A DNA stretch of 64,000 nt, taken from Nephrocerus scutellatus (taxonomy: Eukaryota > Arthropoda > Insecta > Diptera > Pipunculidae). How positions within the stretch are numbered: the first letter of the stretch is position 1; each line of letters opens with the position of its first letter. Positions 1-12,009 of this stretch are shown here, in pieces. Below the pieces are notes generated by a model. That model worked only from the letters and a program-made list of their open reading frames with translations. It was not told the origin of the DNA and did no database searches. The translations under genes were made by a program, and so were the position numbers. Where the stretch lies: contig OX352761.1 in assembly GCA_947095585.1 (NCBI GenBank), forward strand, positions 29,851,777-29,915,776, given 5' to 3'.

Positions 1-498
1 GTTTTATCTATCGGAGATACACATGTGAATTAAATTTGAAGAAAATCGGGTTTTTTTTTAAATAATTTATGGGGCCTCACGAACCCGTGCCCGGGGTCTC
101 CAAATTGTTTACAAAAAGTGTTGTCTATCAGAGATACACATGTGTATTAAATTTGAAGAAAATCGGGATAATTTTTTTAAAAAAAGTTATAGGGCCTCAC
201 GAACACGGGCCCGGGTTCTCCAAAATTTTTACAAAATTTGAAGAAAATCGAGTAAAATTTTGTAAAATATTTGTAGGGGAGCCCACTGACCCCGTGGCCC
301 GAGGGTCTTTTAATAGAAAGTGTTGTCATCGGAGATATTCATGTGTGCAAAATTTCAATAAAATAGGACTTTGGGAAGTGTGTCAAAAATTGATCGCAAG
401 ATTCCATGATTCCACAAATCCACAAACGCACAAACCCTCAAACCCACAAACACACAAACACACGGGCGAGTGAAGTTAATATAGAAAACTTAAAAATA
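1..498 (-). mobile_element. Array-type short repeat, copy 1 (cut by window edge)
   Basis: Three to four diverged units of about 120-130 bp are visible. Each holds a phrase like GAGATACACATGTG, then AATTTGAAGAAAATCGGG, then a GC-rich GGGGCC stretch. The unit nearest the right end runs into a (CACAAAC)n tract at about 410-460. It finishes with the conserved end block GTGAAGTTAATATAGA at 470-485, the reverse complement of the end block seen in plus-strand copies. No coding capacity is evident. The left end lies outside the window. It belongs to a family with about ten copies here. Confidence 0.75.
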
Positions 499-542
499 CA
501 CAAACGCGAAGGGCCCGGCGTTGGTCGTGGATTCATTACCCA

Positions 543-623
543 GCCATCGCCCCATCGGCCCATCGGCCCATCGCTCCATCGCCCCATCGGCCCCATCGCC
601 CCATCGGCCCCATCGGTGCCCAT
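543..623. repeat. CCCATCGG-type minisatellite
   Basis: A run of about nine 8-10 bp units of the form CCCATCGG(CC) lies just beyond the end block of the array-type repeat. ORFs through it on both strands are low-complexity artefacts. Confidence 0.8.
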
Positions 624-639
624 CACCACCTCTCCGCGC

Positions 640-2760
640 CACCTTAAGACTTAAGAATAAGTGTGATTCAAATTTAATCAGCAAAGTTATTCTTATTTAA
701 GAAATTTATTTGTGGATTTGAGCCAAATCGTAGAATAAATAAAAAAATTGAAATGTCACGACTACAGCTCCACCTATCGGGATTAAACTTAAGAAACATT
801 CATGCAGACTAAACTAACATATTTTCCATGTTTGGTCTCAACCGGTCCAGCGGCTCTCGAGTTTTAGAGTTTCGTACCCAAAACGAAATTTTTAATATAT
901 TAAGATGAATAAAAGTTATAAAGGTTGTGTTTCACGGGTCTGACTGCTGGCAGTATTTTTTGTACTAGTTTCTGGATGTAGTCAAATTTGACTCGTCTAA
1001 AGTAGGCATTGCAATTATTTCTGACTTGTCTTAATGTTGTTCGGTTTTCCACAGTGGGTTTTTTTTATGTAACCGAAAGGATACATTTCTTGGAGCATGT
1101 TTGCAGCTTTAACCAAACCAAACATTTTTCTTTGGTTTGATATAGTTAGTAGATAAATTATCTGATACTGTCGTGAAGTATGTTTCACCGTATCGATGAT
1201 GTGACCTCTTAGAACTCTTGATGAAGTTGATGATGAAACCATCCCAGTCGGCTTTCTCGTGTTTTTTAGGGGATGTCTCTATTGCTGCGTTGTACGGCAA
1301 TGAGCCTTTTGTGTACGAAAATAGAAATATATTTATTTGGAAAACTTTTTAATATTTCTTTATCAACAGTCGTTCTAGCAGTTTCGATCATTTTACTTTT
1401 AATTTTTTCTGAAGAATCATTTTGAAGTATTCCGTTAAAATGCTATAAAACGACGCAATAATTACACATTAAACTGGCAGGGACCCAATAGAAGTTCAAC
1501 TTATATTAAACTTTATTCGCTTCCAAATCGAATAACAACTACAACACTATACACACTCAGAAACTAAAGTCTTTAATAAAAATTATAAAATATTTAATAC
1601 ACGTGTATCTTTTGTTCTGTGTTCACGCATTTACGATCACACACAACACCTGCTTACTAAAATGATATATAATAATATAAATGTAAGCTGCGCTCGAACA
1701 CGCGTATGGAACCTATGCTCTGTGGTACTGGGTTGTGTCAATAAAATAAATATTTCCATTTTATTGGTAAAAACAGATGTGCAGGCATATTCTCTAACCC
1801 AGAAACTCAACACCAATATTCCACGCTATACCGCTTATCTACGACTGCTACTATTATATTTATATGAACAAAGGACACTTTCATCTTTTGCACAAATAAT
1901 GGAAGTATTTTTGTCAGCATCGCGCTTTGCGCATCCTCAATAATATTTTTATTGTTTGTTATTTTATTTTATTGCACCGTTGTCTCTCTTCTGGTATTTA
2001 GAATATCTTAGCAGCAGCAGCCGCAGGACGAACGGATCTGTTGGTTTTGCAAGAGAAGCACTTTATTATGTTTACATGCGGTGTGTTTTTGTTAAATGCA
2101 CTAAGAGATATCCTCGAGCTTGTGTATTGCCATACTGAATATAATATACATAATATAAGCGCCTATGCATATACGACGGTATTTGTATGTGCTATATGTA
2201 TGTACGTATATAATATGGTGAAAACGACACAAATCCCTTTTAACAAAAGTGAAACCAACAATAGTTAGTTGGGGGTGTGTGGGAAGTTGTACTCCAATGA
2301 ATATTATTTCAAGAGAATATTATTTCTAAAAATAGATAGAATATATTCTTATGCGAATTTGTTTGGTGTAAAGAGTTTGTTTTGTGTTTTTTCAAGCAAC
2401 AGTTAAAGTTTGTAATACAAGAATCAGAAGAGAAAACTTTTATACGAACGTCAGACTGAACGAATTTGACTGAATGTATGTCAAGTTATATGTCAAGTGT
2501 TTTGTCGCAATTTAGACCGTACTTTTATCGCACACTGCGATGTGGCGCTCAAGCCATATTTTACGCTGTTTCTAATGTTCTATTCTACAGTTATTTTAAT
2601 AATTTACAACTATTTCTGTTAAATTTATACTACAGTTTTTGCAATAATTGTTATAAAAAGAGGGTTAAATAAATTCCTAATATTTACAATTATTAAATTT
2701 GTATGTAAACACTGTTTGTAAACTGCTATTAATAATGGTTGTCAGACATTAACAGAAAAG
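640..2760. other. Unassigned AT-rich stretch
   Basis: Only short ORFs without recognisable motifs are present. I see no transposon signature, RNA gene or regulatory element that can be supported. Confidence 0.5.
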
Positions 2761-2789
2761 GGGGAACATTCCGAATTTATCCACGTTCC

Positions 2790-3595
2790 GTATTCATTAA
2801 TAACGGTGAAAGTGCGGCATCGAAAACACTGATCCAAGAACACGGCCATAAATAATCAACAGGCACAGACGGGCTTTCTAAATTTTTGCTTAAAAAGTTA
2901 CCAGGTATGGCAATTTTGATGTTAACCATCATTTTCAATAATTGCCTAAGCAAGGCTACTTTCCGGACAGCAGAAAGGTGGCCAAAGTAGCTCCAGTACC
3001 AAAGAAAACTAACCGCTCCAGCGTCCAATAGCTTTACTGTGTTGTATCAATAAAGTATTGGAATATTTGATCCGTAAAAAGATCAATACATTTTGTTCGG
3101 AAAGAAACCTTGTTCCTTCCTTTCAGTTCAGGTTCCGATAGAAGCACTATACGCTGCACCTTCTGCTGAAGCTTCACAGTGACGTCATTAAAGGACTGAA
3201 TATAAAAGGGTACATAAGCCTGTTTACTAGACATCGAAAAAGCTTTTTATAGCGTTTGGAAAAACGGGCTACTGTACAAACTTATTAGTTTTGGTTTCCC
3301 CAATTATATTGAAATATAATTAAAAAATTTCTTTTTAACAGGGTCATTTTTGTACAGGTGTATGGCAGCCCATCGACAAGGAAAGGGATTAAAGCCGGAG
3401 TTTCTCAAGGTTCCAGACTTGGACCAGTCCCGTTAAGCATTTTCACGGCGGATCAGCCCACTAATATAGCCGGAACAAGCACCAAGCTCTTCGTGGATGA
3501 CTCCATCACGAATGCCGTTTCCCGCTCTCCTGACATAACTGCCCGAAGAGTGGAGGAACACCTCCGAAAAGAGGATTCACAGATGCTAGATTCGA
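2790..3595 (+). pseudogene. Jockey-type reverse transcriptase remnant
   Basis: Translating across frameshifts and stops gives a series of reverse-transcriptase landmarks in the right order: TDGLSKFLLKKLPG, then KVAKVAPVPKK, then LDIEKAFYSVWKNGLLYKL at about 3222-3280, then GVSQGSRLGP at 3391-3425, and finally a degenerate active site KLFVDDS at about 3487. In this family the polymerase copies element RNA at a nicked target. Here the usual (F/Y)ADD core reads FVDD, several frames are needed, and the endonuclease and C-terminus are missing. The right end abuts an 11-bp minisatellite element. The order and spacing of motifs make the RT assignment firm; the clade (Jockey) is inferred. Confidence 0.8.
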
Positions 3596-3715
3596 TGACA
3601 TCTTTATATTTTTATTTTTATTTTATTTTAATATTATTGTTTAAATTTGAATGCCCTTAAAAAAACATGTAGATAATAAGTTAGTAAAAAATTATGTTTT
3701 ATTATAAGCAATACG

Positions 3716-4290
3716 GAAAAAACAGTGCGAGTAACCTTAATGCGCGGTCTAAGTGAAACTTTTTTGATGTTGTGGGGCAAAAATACCCCAAAAGTCCTTA
3801 TAAAGATCACAAAAAGGCCCTCAAAAGACACCCAAAAGACCCCCAAAATTACACCAAAGACGCTCAGCAGACTCTCAAAAGACCGTCAAAAGACCCCAAA
3901 AGACTCTTAGAAAACTCCTCAATATACCTGCAAAAGACCACAAAATGACCCTCAAAAGACACCTCAAAAAACCCCAGAAGACCATTGAAAGACCCCTAAA
4001 AGAACATCAAAAGACCCCCAAAAGACCCCCAAAAGACCCCAAAAGACTTTCTAAAGACGCCCAAAAGACCCCCAAAAGGCATTCAAATGGCTCCTAAAAT
4101 ACCTCCAAAAGACCCTCAAAAGACCTCCAAAAGACTCCAAAAAGACATTCAAATGACTACTAAAAGACCCCCAAAAGACACCCAAAAGACACCCAAAATG
4201 CCATACCGAATTGCATACAAATCGGTGGAGAAGTTCCTTAGTTCCCTAAATTCCCGTCCCTAATGACCGTATCCCAGAACTCCCATAGGA
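3716..4290 (+). repeat. 11-bp minisatellite element, plus orientation
   Basis: A short unique head at 3716-3775 precedes about 35 degenerate units of roughly 11 bp, consensus CCCAAAAGACC. A unique tail from about 4199 contains ATACCGAATTGCATACAAAT. The same head, array and tail occur in reverse complement at 62990-63870, so this is a dispersed element and not a locally expanded satellite. Lysine-, threonine- and proline-rich ORFs across it are products of the repeat. Confidence 0.8.
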
Positions 4291-4291
4291 A

Positions 4292-4640
4292 CAACTCTTA
4301 GAATCGCACCGTAGTCCTTTATACCGAATTTAATAGTAATAGCTTGAGAAATGGCTTAGTTCCCGGAACTCCAGTCCCTTATGACCGTTTCTAGAATTTC
4401 CATATTAGAAATGGTCGCATATTAGTCCTGCCTACCGAATTTTATAGAAATCATGTAACATAAAGTCGCAACACAAAATCGTAACACAAAATTATTTTTG
4501 ATACCGTGCTAAATTTTTTCCTCATCACCGAAAAAGACAATGTAAATACGTCGACACTTATTAATATTAGTTAAAAGTTCAGTTTTAAGTCAAAATTGAT
4601 TATTTCTTAAACGATTAATAAAATATCTTAATATAAAAAA
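4292..4640. other. Unassigned stretch
   Basis: AT-rich sequence. It begins with internally repetitive text around ATGACCGTATCCCAGAACTCC and AACTCCAGTCCCTTATGACC, possibly the tail of the preceding element. No ORF or motif is supported. Confidence 0.4.
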
Positions 4641-4694
4641 ATTAAGGTGTGGGCACAACACGACTTTTTTTCTTTCTTTTCTAATTTATTTTTT

Positions 4695-5214
4695 AATATA
4701 TACTTAATATATTAACTTCGTGAGCCCGTGGCTGGCTGGCTGGTGGACAGGCACACCAAATCTTGTGAACAATTTTTAACCCATTTCCTAAAGCCCGATT
4801 TTTTTGAATCACACACATGTGTATCTCCCGTGACAACACTTTCTATTAAAATTTTGTGCCCCTCGGGGCTCCAATTTGTATTGGTGCCCCCCCCCCCACC
4901 ACGGGTCCCGATCACTACCAAATTTTTATAAAAAGTGTTGTCAGTCAGAGATACATACATATGCGTATAAAATTTGAAGAAAATCAGGAACTTTTTTTAT
5001 AAAATTTGTATGGGTGCCCCCAGACCCCGAGCCACGATCCCAGCCCCGACCCCGAGGCCCGAGTGGCCCCTTTTAATAAAAAGTATTGTCATGGGAGATA
5101 CAGTTGTATGCAAAGTTTGAATAAAATCGGGCTTTAGTAAGTGGATTAAAAATTGATCAAAAGATTTGGTGTGCCAACCAGCCACGGCACGCGAAGTTAA
5201 TATAGAGATTTTAA
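4695..5214. mobile_element. Array-type short repeat with symmetric inverted ends
   Basis: Both ends carry the same end block in inverted orientation: TATATTAACTTCGTGAGCCC at 4709-4728 and the reverse complement GCGAAGTTAATATAGAG at 5191-5207. Similarity continues inward for about 150 bp on each side (GGCT repeats, the CACACCAAATCTT phrase, a TTTTTAA(C/T)CCA phrase and the AAGCCCGATTTTATT-like phrase), so the element could fold back on itself. A poly-C run of 13 lies at 4889-4901. A GTGTGGGCACAACACGAC block just to the left (4646-4663) matches the start of the short repeat at 15612. Confidence 0.7.
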
Positions 5215-5219
5215 GAAGA

Positions 5220-6028
5220 CGGCCACAAACAAGAACTTTCTCTTGAACTGTAACCTCACTGTGCAGAGGTTTGGCTACACAACAACTAGCCTGTCCAAAT
5301 ATTAAGCTGACATAACATCGATCCAGGTGGGTCCGTGGAAGGGGAACTTATGAGATCCTAATGACAATGGACAACATGTCAAACACAACAGCAGATGGCA
5401 GCGGGTAAGAATTTGGTCATTAAGAATACAGATTTTCGTGTAATAATTCCAAAGAGCTATCTGGGTACCTTAAGTGAAGTGAGAGTAAGCCCTGGCGCTG
5501 AAATACCGGGAGTAGAAGAGAATTGGATCCTTCTTTAAAATACTGTGATAAGCATGGTGGGAAGAATATTGCTCTTGAATTCGAACGGTATAGAAATCGC
5601 GTACTGCACCAGGCGTCTCTGATACGTCATCGTACGCGGATGTGCTGCGCATCGTCATTGCACAAAACAAACAAAAAAAATCAACAACAAAAAAGCAAAT
5701 TGCCCAAGCTCGCCGGCTCGCGTGTGCATAATTTGTTAGTGCGAAGTGCAGTGTGTGGTGTCCATGCTTCCCGTCCCCAACACCTCAGCTAAAGAATTAG
5801 TGAATTACAACTGTTTTATGCTTGCATGCGGCAGTGTAATGATCTAATTATTTAGCTATAAGAATAACGGATTGTGAGTGTTTGTTTCCTTTGGTGATTT
5901 AACTCATTTTGTCGTGAAGGCATAACACTGGCGACATATTGTGTTAAGAATCCAATTTGAGACATACTCTTCTCAATTACGGTTTAAAGAAGCGGTAAGT
6001 TGTGTCTTGTGTGTTTGTTTTTTGTAGT
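5220..6028 (+). other. Region upstream of the Jockey-like ORF
   Basis: This segment may be partly the 5' UTR of the element that follows. I found no ORF1 (gag-like protein with zinc knuckles) and no internal promoter I can name. The left boundary of the element cannot be set. A GCGGTAAGT donor-like string lies at 5992-6000. Confidence 0.4.
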
Positions 6029-8899
6029 ATGTGTGTTTTCAGAGTGGATCTCAGCAACATACGTGGGCTGAGAACGAATTCGTTTTCTGTGTTTAACCAT
6101 GTTCATGTCCACAGGCCAGCAATTTTGGCATTGAGTGAAACTCAGGTGTTTGATAATTCTGATGTATCGGAATTTAATCTGCCTGGGTATAGCTTGGTGC
6201 CATTATTTTTCTCTCGACGCGGACTCGCAATCTATGTACGGAGAGATGTCGCGTTTCAGCTTTTGCCTCAATTTAGCCAAAGTTCCAAACCGGAATTCAA
6301 TTTCATTTGGCTAAAAGTTAAGGTACAAGAGCGCAACATCTACTATTGTTTCCTTTACAGAAGCCCCAACTTAGACAGTGTTTCAACTCAGAGTGAGTTT
6401 GATGCACTGTCTGATTCAATCTTAAGAATTGATAAAAAACATGAAATCGTTATTGCGGGCGATTTCAATGTACACAATTCTGGGTGGCTTCGCCATTCTG
6501 GCCAGACAACACCCGAAGGAAGGTGTGTTGAGTTATTCGCTGAGTTTAACCACCTTACTCAGCTTGTAAATGAGCCTACCCGAATACCTGACATTGCATA
6601 TCATTCCGCTAACACTCTTGACTTGTTCCTTACCTCTCGTCCTGAGAAATACTCTGTCAATGTATTATCGCCTCTAGGCTCGTCAGACCATTGTGTAGTA
6701 TCAGCTAATTTCTCGTTAATAAACCACGTAGTTAGAGAAAAAACTCCCAAAAAAATAGTATGGCAATACGAATAAGCCAATTGGGACGGCCTTAACAACT
6801 TCTTTGGGAGAACTAACTGGTCGCTATTTTTTCGTGATAGCAACGTGGATGCCGCCGCTGATGCAATCACAAACATCATTCTTATTGGTATGAGAAAGTT
6901 TATTCCTTTCAGGAATAAATCTATCAAATCAAAGGAAGATGGATGGTATGACTTGAGCTGTAAAGAGGCTTCTAGGATTAGAGAGGTGTGCTTTCGGTTT
7001 TACAAAGCAAACCCTACCGAGGAAAACCGAAAAAAATTTAAACGAGCAAGAAATGATTGCAATGCCCATCTTCGGCGAGTCAAATTCGCCTACGACCGAA
7101 AATTAAGGCAAAAAATACTACAATGTCCCAAAGGTAGTAAAAATTTTTGGTCCTTCGTGAAAAGAATCAAAAATACAGCCTCGTCGTCAATCCCAACGCT
7201 CATTTATAATGACATTCCAGTTGTCAGCTCTATAGACAAAGCCAATCTGTTTGCTGCGCATTTCGCAGCTAGCTCTACGCTTCCAGATTGTGCATTGTCG
7301 CCTCCTGCACCTCAGAGTATTGAACACTCTATGGGACAGATATTTATTCGTACTCGTGCAGTTGCTAGGGTTTTAAATGATCTCAACACACACAAATCCG
7401 CTGGGCCAGATGGTATTTCTCCATTAGTTCTGAAGAGGTGTTCTTCCAAGCTGGCCTTACCATTGCGTAAGCTTTTCCATCTATCCTATTCTTCTGGACT
7501 CTTCCCGAGAAGTTGGAAAACAGCATTTGTCCAGCCCATACCCAAAAAAGGCGAGCCGTTATCTCCTTCTTCGTACCGACCCATAGCACTTACATCCATT
7601 CTTTCCAAGGTCATGGAAACGCTGATCAATTATCAGCTTAAGAAATATCTTGAAACCAACGAAATCCTTAGTGACCGGCAGTATGGATTTCGTGGGCAAC
7701 GTTCTACTGGTGATTTGATGGTATATCTCACCGAACAGTGGAACCGATCTTTACATCATTTTGGAGAAAGCAAAGCTGTTGCACTCGATATTTCAAAGGC
7801 ATTTGACAGAGTTTGGCATCAAGCTCTTTTGTCTAAAATGCGTGCTTATGGTGTTGATGATAAACTGCTTCATTGGATTAGAAGCTATCTTTTGGACCGC
7901 TCAATTCAAGTTGTTTTGGACGGTTTCAAGTCTGAAATACACCACATAAATGCTGGCGTTCCCCAGGGCTCTGTTCTGTCCCCGACACTCTTTCTCATTT
8001 TTATTAATGATCTCTTATCTGTGACTTCTAATCCAATTCACTCTTTCGCTGACGACAGCACTCTCAGCTTCTCATATAAGTTTGTGGAACGTCCCTCCAC
8101 TTCTGATGTGGAGCACAAACAACTTTGTATGTTAAGCTCGTTGAATTCTGACCTTGACAGCATAATACAATGGGGAGAAATCAATCGAGTAGAATTTAAC
8201 GCTTCCAAAACCCAATGTTGTCTCCTGTCGTCAAAGCGAATTCTTAACCCCATGCCATTATCCATGAATGGCACTTGCATCGAGGAAACTGAAAATCTCG
8301 CAATTCTCGGTATGTGCGTTAACGACAAGCTTCGTTGGAATGACCACATATTTACCATCGCTAAAAATGCTGCGAAATGTTTAGGTTTTCTAGCCCGGTG
8401 CAAGAAATATTTCTCTCCCTCTGATCTGGCTACCATATACAAGGCTTTTATTCGCCCAAAACTTGAGTACAATTGCCATATCTGGTCTGGTGCGCCTAAG
8501 ACTTCTTTGCATCAGCTAGATAGAATACAAAACCGCGCGTTAAAACTTATCGGTGACGAAAATATAGCGAAATCAATAGATTCGCTTGAACACCGCAGGA
8601 ACGTTTCTTGCTTGTCACTGTTTTATCGTTTCTTCTACCAACGGTGCTCAAGAGAAATAGCCAGCTGCATGCCACCTCTCCTTGAATTCAACCGCAATAC
8701 TCGTGGCGCTCTAAATGCTCATCAGTTTACCCTCAAGCCCATCTTCGGACGTACAGTTAAATTCAGGGATTCGTTCTTCAGCCGTACAACACGTATGTGG
8801 AATGCTCTGCCAAGCTCTGTCTTCCCACATCACTATGATCCACAGGCATTCAAAACACAAGCTCATAGACATCTCCTCTTTTCTCCTCCTCTTCCTTAA
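6029..8899 (+). pseudogene. Jockey-superfamily ORF2, near-intact, one nonsense codon
   Basis: This frame encodes an apurinic-type endonuclease followed by a reverse transcriptase, about 956 codons from the ATG at 6029. Endonuclease motifs: LSNIRGLRTN near the start, LSETQV, AGDFNVHN, TLDLFLTS and GSSDH. RT motifs after about codon 440: HKSAGPDGISPLVLK, VQPIPKKG, SYRPIALTSILSKV, RQYGFRGQRSTGD, ALDISKAFDRVWH, AGVPQGSVLSPTLF, active site HSFADDS at about 8039, and LGMCVNDKLRW. The C-terminal block FFSRTTRMWNALPSSVFP is typical of insect Jockey/CR1-like elements. The two halves share one frame, separated only by TAA at 6773-6775 (GAA-TAA-GCC). The protein would nick DNA and prime cDNA synthesis at the target. 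No RNase H domain and no ORF1 were seen. Youngest-looking coding region of the window. Confidence 0.92.
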
Positions 8900-8964
8900 C
8901 GCCCACGCTGTGCCAAGCATATAGCCGAGCATTATAAGGGTGCGAACCCCTTGAAGCGTGCGCG

Positions 8965-8995
<31 letters not shown>
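8900..8995 (+). other. 3' UTR and 25-nt poly(A) tail of the Jockey-like element
   Basis: About 70 bp of UTR follow the stop codon and end in an uninterrupted A25 tract (8971-8995), marking retrotransposition through an RNA. The UTR contains a small hairpin, AAGGG at 8936-8940 pairing with CCCCTT at 8947-8952. It is also present in the copy ending near 22530 (AAGGGT ... CCCTTT). No clear target-site duplication was found. Confidence 0.8.
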
Positions 8996-9009
8996 GGCGT
9001 GGAAGTTTA

Positions 9010-9910
9010 GTCAAAAAGTCCTCAATATGACGCAATTATACGCCTCATTGCACATTCTGAAGAGCACATCTTGGAGCGTTGGGAAAATCACTTTATGAAG
9101 TTGGTAAGTTAGACGCTCCACCAATGACCGACGACCAATACCAACGAACAGACATATATACCAGTGTGATATCATCCCAGGCAAATTAATGAGTGATCAG
9201 ATGAGCACCATTAGGTAGATGAAAAAAAATGTCTAGAGTTTCAAAACTCACTACACCATCTGATCAAAGACTTGAAAGCTGCCTATGATGACATGCCAGA
9301 GTAGAACTACATTAATCCATTGGGAAAATTCGTTATTCCAAATTTACTGAAACGAGTAAGTACTCGTAGGTTGACCATGACCAAATTTGTAAGCCAGGTA
9401 AAGATACCCGATCACCATCTAGCCCATTCAACATCTTTAACGGGCTACGACAATGGCTCTTCCCTTGTCTGCGTTAGGAACAGGGAGCTGTACAAGAAAC
9501 TTCCATCCAGGTTAATAATAATAATAATAATATTCGGCGCGACAGACTGTTGCGGTCCAAGGCTAGCTTCTCGCGCCAAAACAAAATACATGGCCACGTC
9601 TGCGAGCTGATATTCAAAATGGGTTCCTCAATTAAGGTCGTGGATCACGAATTTGAAGTAATGCAATCCTTTAACAGTTACTATCTCAGATATATTTGAG
9701 CAGCCGATACTAGCATGGAGTAGAAATACGCGCACGCTTGCTTATGGTTAAGGTTGAAAGCATACTTTAGCTTCTTAAATCTTTAAATCAACGAATTTAA
9801 CAACATCTTTCGACCTGCTGAATGGCGTTGACCAGGACGCCCAGAGTCCAGGAATACCAAACTGAATGACATCAACTCGAAATCGAGACCGGTGGAGAAA
9901 TTTTTGTGAT
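9010..9910 (+). pseudogene. RTE-type reverse transcriptase remnant, copy A
   Basis: Fragments appear in the expected order across several frames: EEHILERWENHF at about 9061-9095 (the linker before RT in RTE-like proteins), DLKAAYDDMPE at about 9270-9302 (RT motif A), then KFVIPNLLKRV and MTKFVSQVKI at 9326-9410. The C-terminal part, GRPESRNTKLNDI at about 9839-9877, matches the same region of the second copy near 39850-39900. The ORF is broken by many stops and interrupted by a SINE fragment at 9513-9576. It starts directly after the poly(A) of the Jockey-like element, so the latter may have inserted into it, but no 5' part was found on the other side. Confidence 0.65.
9513..9576 (-). mobile_element. 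tRNA-derived SINE, 3' fragment
   Basis: A (TAA)n/(AAT)n tail at 9513-9533 is followed by TTCGGCGCGACAGACTGTTG and GCTAGCTTCTCGCG. These are the tail of the SINE that is fuller at 27279-27576. The tRNA-like head is absent, the usual 5' truncation. It interrupts the RTE-type remnant. Confidence 0.75.
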
Positions 9911-9914
9911 TATG

Positions 9915-11450
9915 ATTATGATGATGATGAATCTAAAATCAATAAATCTTTGCCATTTTAGTATTCAATACCAGTTAACTTCGGTTTGCCAATGCTGCAA
10001 ATTTTATTGATATTGTTATCAAAATTATTCGGAGACGTTTGCTGAAAACACAATGTGGAAGGAATTGCTGAAGTTTCACGCCATTGCTGAACTATTAGGA
10101 ATACACGTGACGTGTTAGAGTCAGTGTTACTTTCTAGAAGTTTGAGCTGTGATGATATATATGCATACGTCGCTTATGATCCCAGAATCCTGAACACATC
10201 AATTAGGCACACTAGTCCATGAGAAACACCATGTATAGTGAAAACCCAGAGTTATTGTAAAAATAAATAAACTCTTGGTATGGATACCAATGGATAGCGC
10301 CGAACAATCGTAACAATATTTTCCGATTTAATAATGTATTAGAGCTGTCACAAGTACGAACTGTATACTTTTTTACTCTTTCTTATAAATTGCTAACAGA
10401 CAATGCAGTTTTATTTTTAAATACATATATTCATTCTTTGTAATTACCATTAAGATTTGAAGAGATTAACTTTTATTTAACGCGAATTTATGTTTGAAGC
10501 GCAATTTATGACACGTTAAAAAATTCTAAATGTAAAATATATATGATATATATTTATGTACCTATATTAAAACTGGGCTTTGCTTATCTAACCAACCGAC
10601 ATACATATAAATCCCAATGTCACAATCTACCGCGTCTAATTGCTTTCATGAATATTTTAGCATTTCAAACTCGCACAATTTTCAAGCCTTTCATATCTGT
10701 GAGTGCACAGATACCAAAGGACTACCATTACGCTTCACACTAAACTCAGTTTTATATGCAAATATCAATTAATCTGATATCCTGATATCTATCCTCGCAT
10801 TCGCTGCAAAGCAGAAGCAGTAATATCGATTATTTAAATTAGAACTTTCGCTGTTAGCCGTTACCGTTAAGCACATACACAAACTGCAATATACATTTCT
10901 ATGGAATTGAGCAAATATCGCACATTTTATGAAAAGAGGACATCAGGCAAGTCAGGTTAATTGTTTCAATAAAATTATGAAATTTAATTGTGACGAAGCA
11001 ATGGAATTTCTTTCATTGTACATGTCAAGATATTGCGTAATTCTTGTGCAAAGTTGAGCCGTCTTGCGGCCGATATTGATCTACGAAAACCGTCAATTTG
11101 TCAAAATCAGGAAGATAGTTGGCATATAAATGTGGGAACTTTTTCTGGTTTTTCGTTGGTGTCTGATTCTCTAAATAAGAACTATTAATTAATTTAACCT
11201 TACCAAAAATTCACGTTAAATAAATTATTATCTTATAACATATTATGCATATTACCATAATCTTTCTGTAGAATCCGACACAATTACATCGTTTACAAAC
11301 CGAGACACGACAGTTATACATTAAAAAAAATTATTTAAAGATTTTAAATAATTTATTTATTATTCATTGACATTTTCAGTTAGGCCAGACCATTTTACAC
11401 TAATAGTTATTAACGAAAATTTTTGATAATTTGCCAAAATTGAATGGATA
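9915..11450. other. Unassigned AT-rich stretch
   Basis: No ORF with recognisable motifs and no transposon signature. A TGATGATGATGA run lies at about 9918. The sequence is otherwise unique within the window. Confidence 0.45.
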
Positions 11451-11456
11451 ACCAAT

Positions 11457-11690
11457 AAAAAAACAATCTATAAAAATTAAAATTTTTCATGTAAATTCTC
11501 TAATAACCAACAGTATACTGAATTCCACAACAAATGCTGAAATATAAAAACACATACGAAGCACTGCAACCCAACAACAAAATAACCCCAATCGTAAAGC
11601 AAGCAACGCTGCTTACAGCGCACAAGGCACAACGCACACAGAACACAGTCATTATAGTATGAAATGATCTGATGCCGCTATATGGGAAAA
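11457..11690 (-). mobile_element. Tail-end fragment of array-type repeat family
   Basis: It begins with the reverse complement of the family tail block, AAAATTAAAATTTTTCATGT, and continues for about 220 bp. That stretch is repeated at 26551-26775 with roughly 85-90 percent identity by eye, including GCAACCCAACAACAAAA, ATCGTAAAGCAAGCA and ATGAAATGATCTGATGCCG. Beyond 11690 the two copies diverge. Confidence 0.75.
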
Positions 11691-11764
11691 CATTTTCTAT
11701 GGTTTCAGTTTTAACAGAGGTAGAAACCCCTATGAATGAAAAAATTACGCTACCGCAAGCCGAG

Positions 11765-11918
11765 CGCTAACCAATTTTTTTAAAACAAGTCCCATCAAAT
11801 TATGACTGTTAGAAGCCGAGATATACGACACGACAAACAAACGTACAAATGTACACACGTTCGCTGAAAAATTTTCATGTGGTCTGAATATAAGCTTCGC
11901 CCTTCGGGCTCGCAATAA
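11765..11918 (+). repeat. Dispersed repeat with terminal GCCCTTCGGGC hairpin, copy 1
   Basis: Shared with 34945-35275: AGTCCCAT(C/T)AAATT, GTAGAAGCCGAGATATAC-like text, GTACAAATGTACACACGTTC and the terminal GCCCTTCGGGCTC hairpin. In the second copy about 160-180 bp are inserted in the middle. A small hairpin near the end resembles Helitron 3' ends, but the CTRR terminus is not evident. The family is therefore left unnamed. Confidence 0.65.
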
Positions 11919-12009
11919 TTATATATTTTTTTTATTATTCATTTTTTTCACTTCCGGGACTAATTTTTTGACCGGGATTTACGCCTTTTATTTTTAAAAC
12001 TTTTAAAAT

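Noticed and set aside
1..498. ORFs rich in FxKFYTxVYLRW-like repeats across array-type repeats
   Set aside because: They are translations of the tandem units and recur wherever the units do, on both strands.
3716..4290. CRISPR-like array
   Set aside because: Units are about 11 bp, contiguous and degenerate, without spacers, in eukaryotic DNA.
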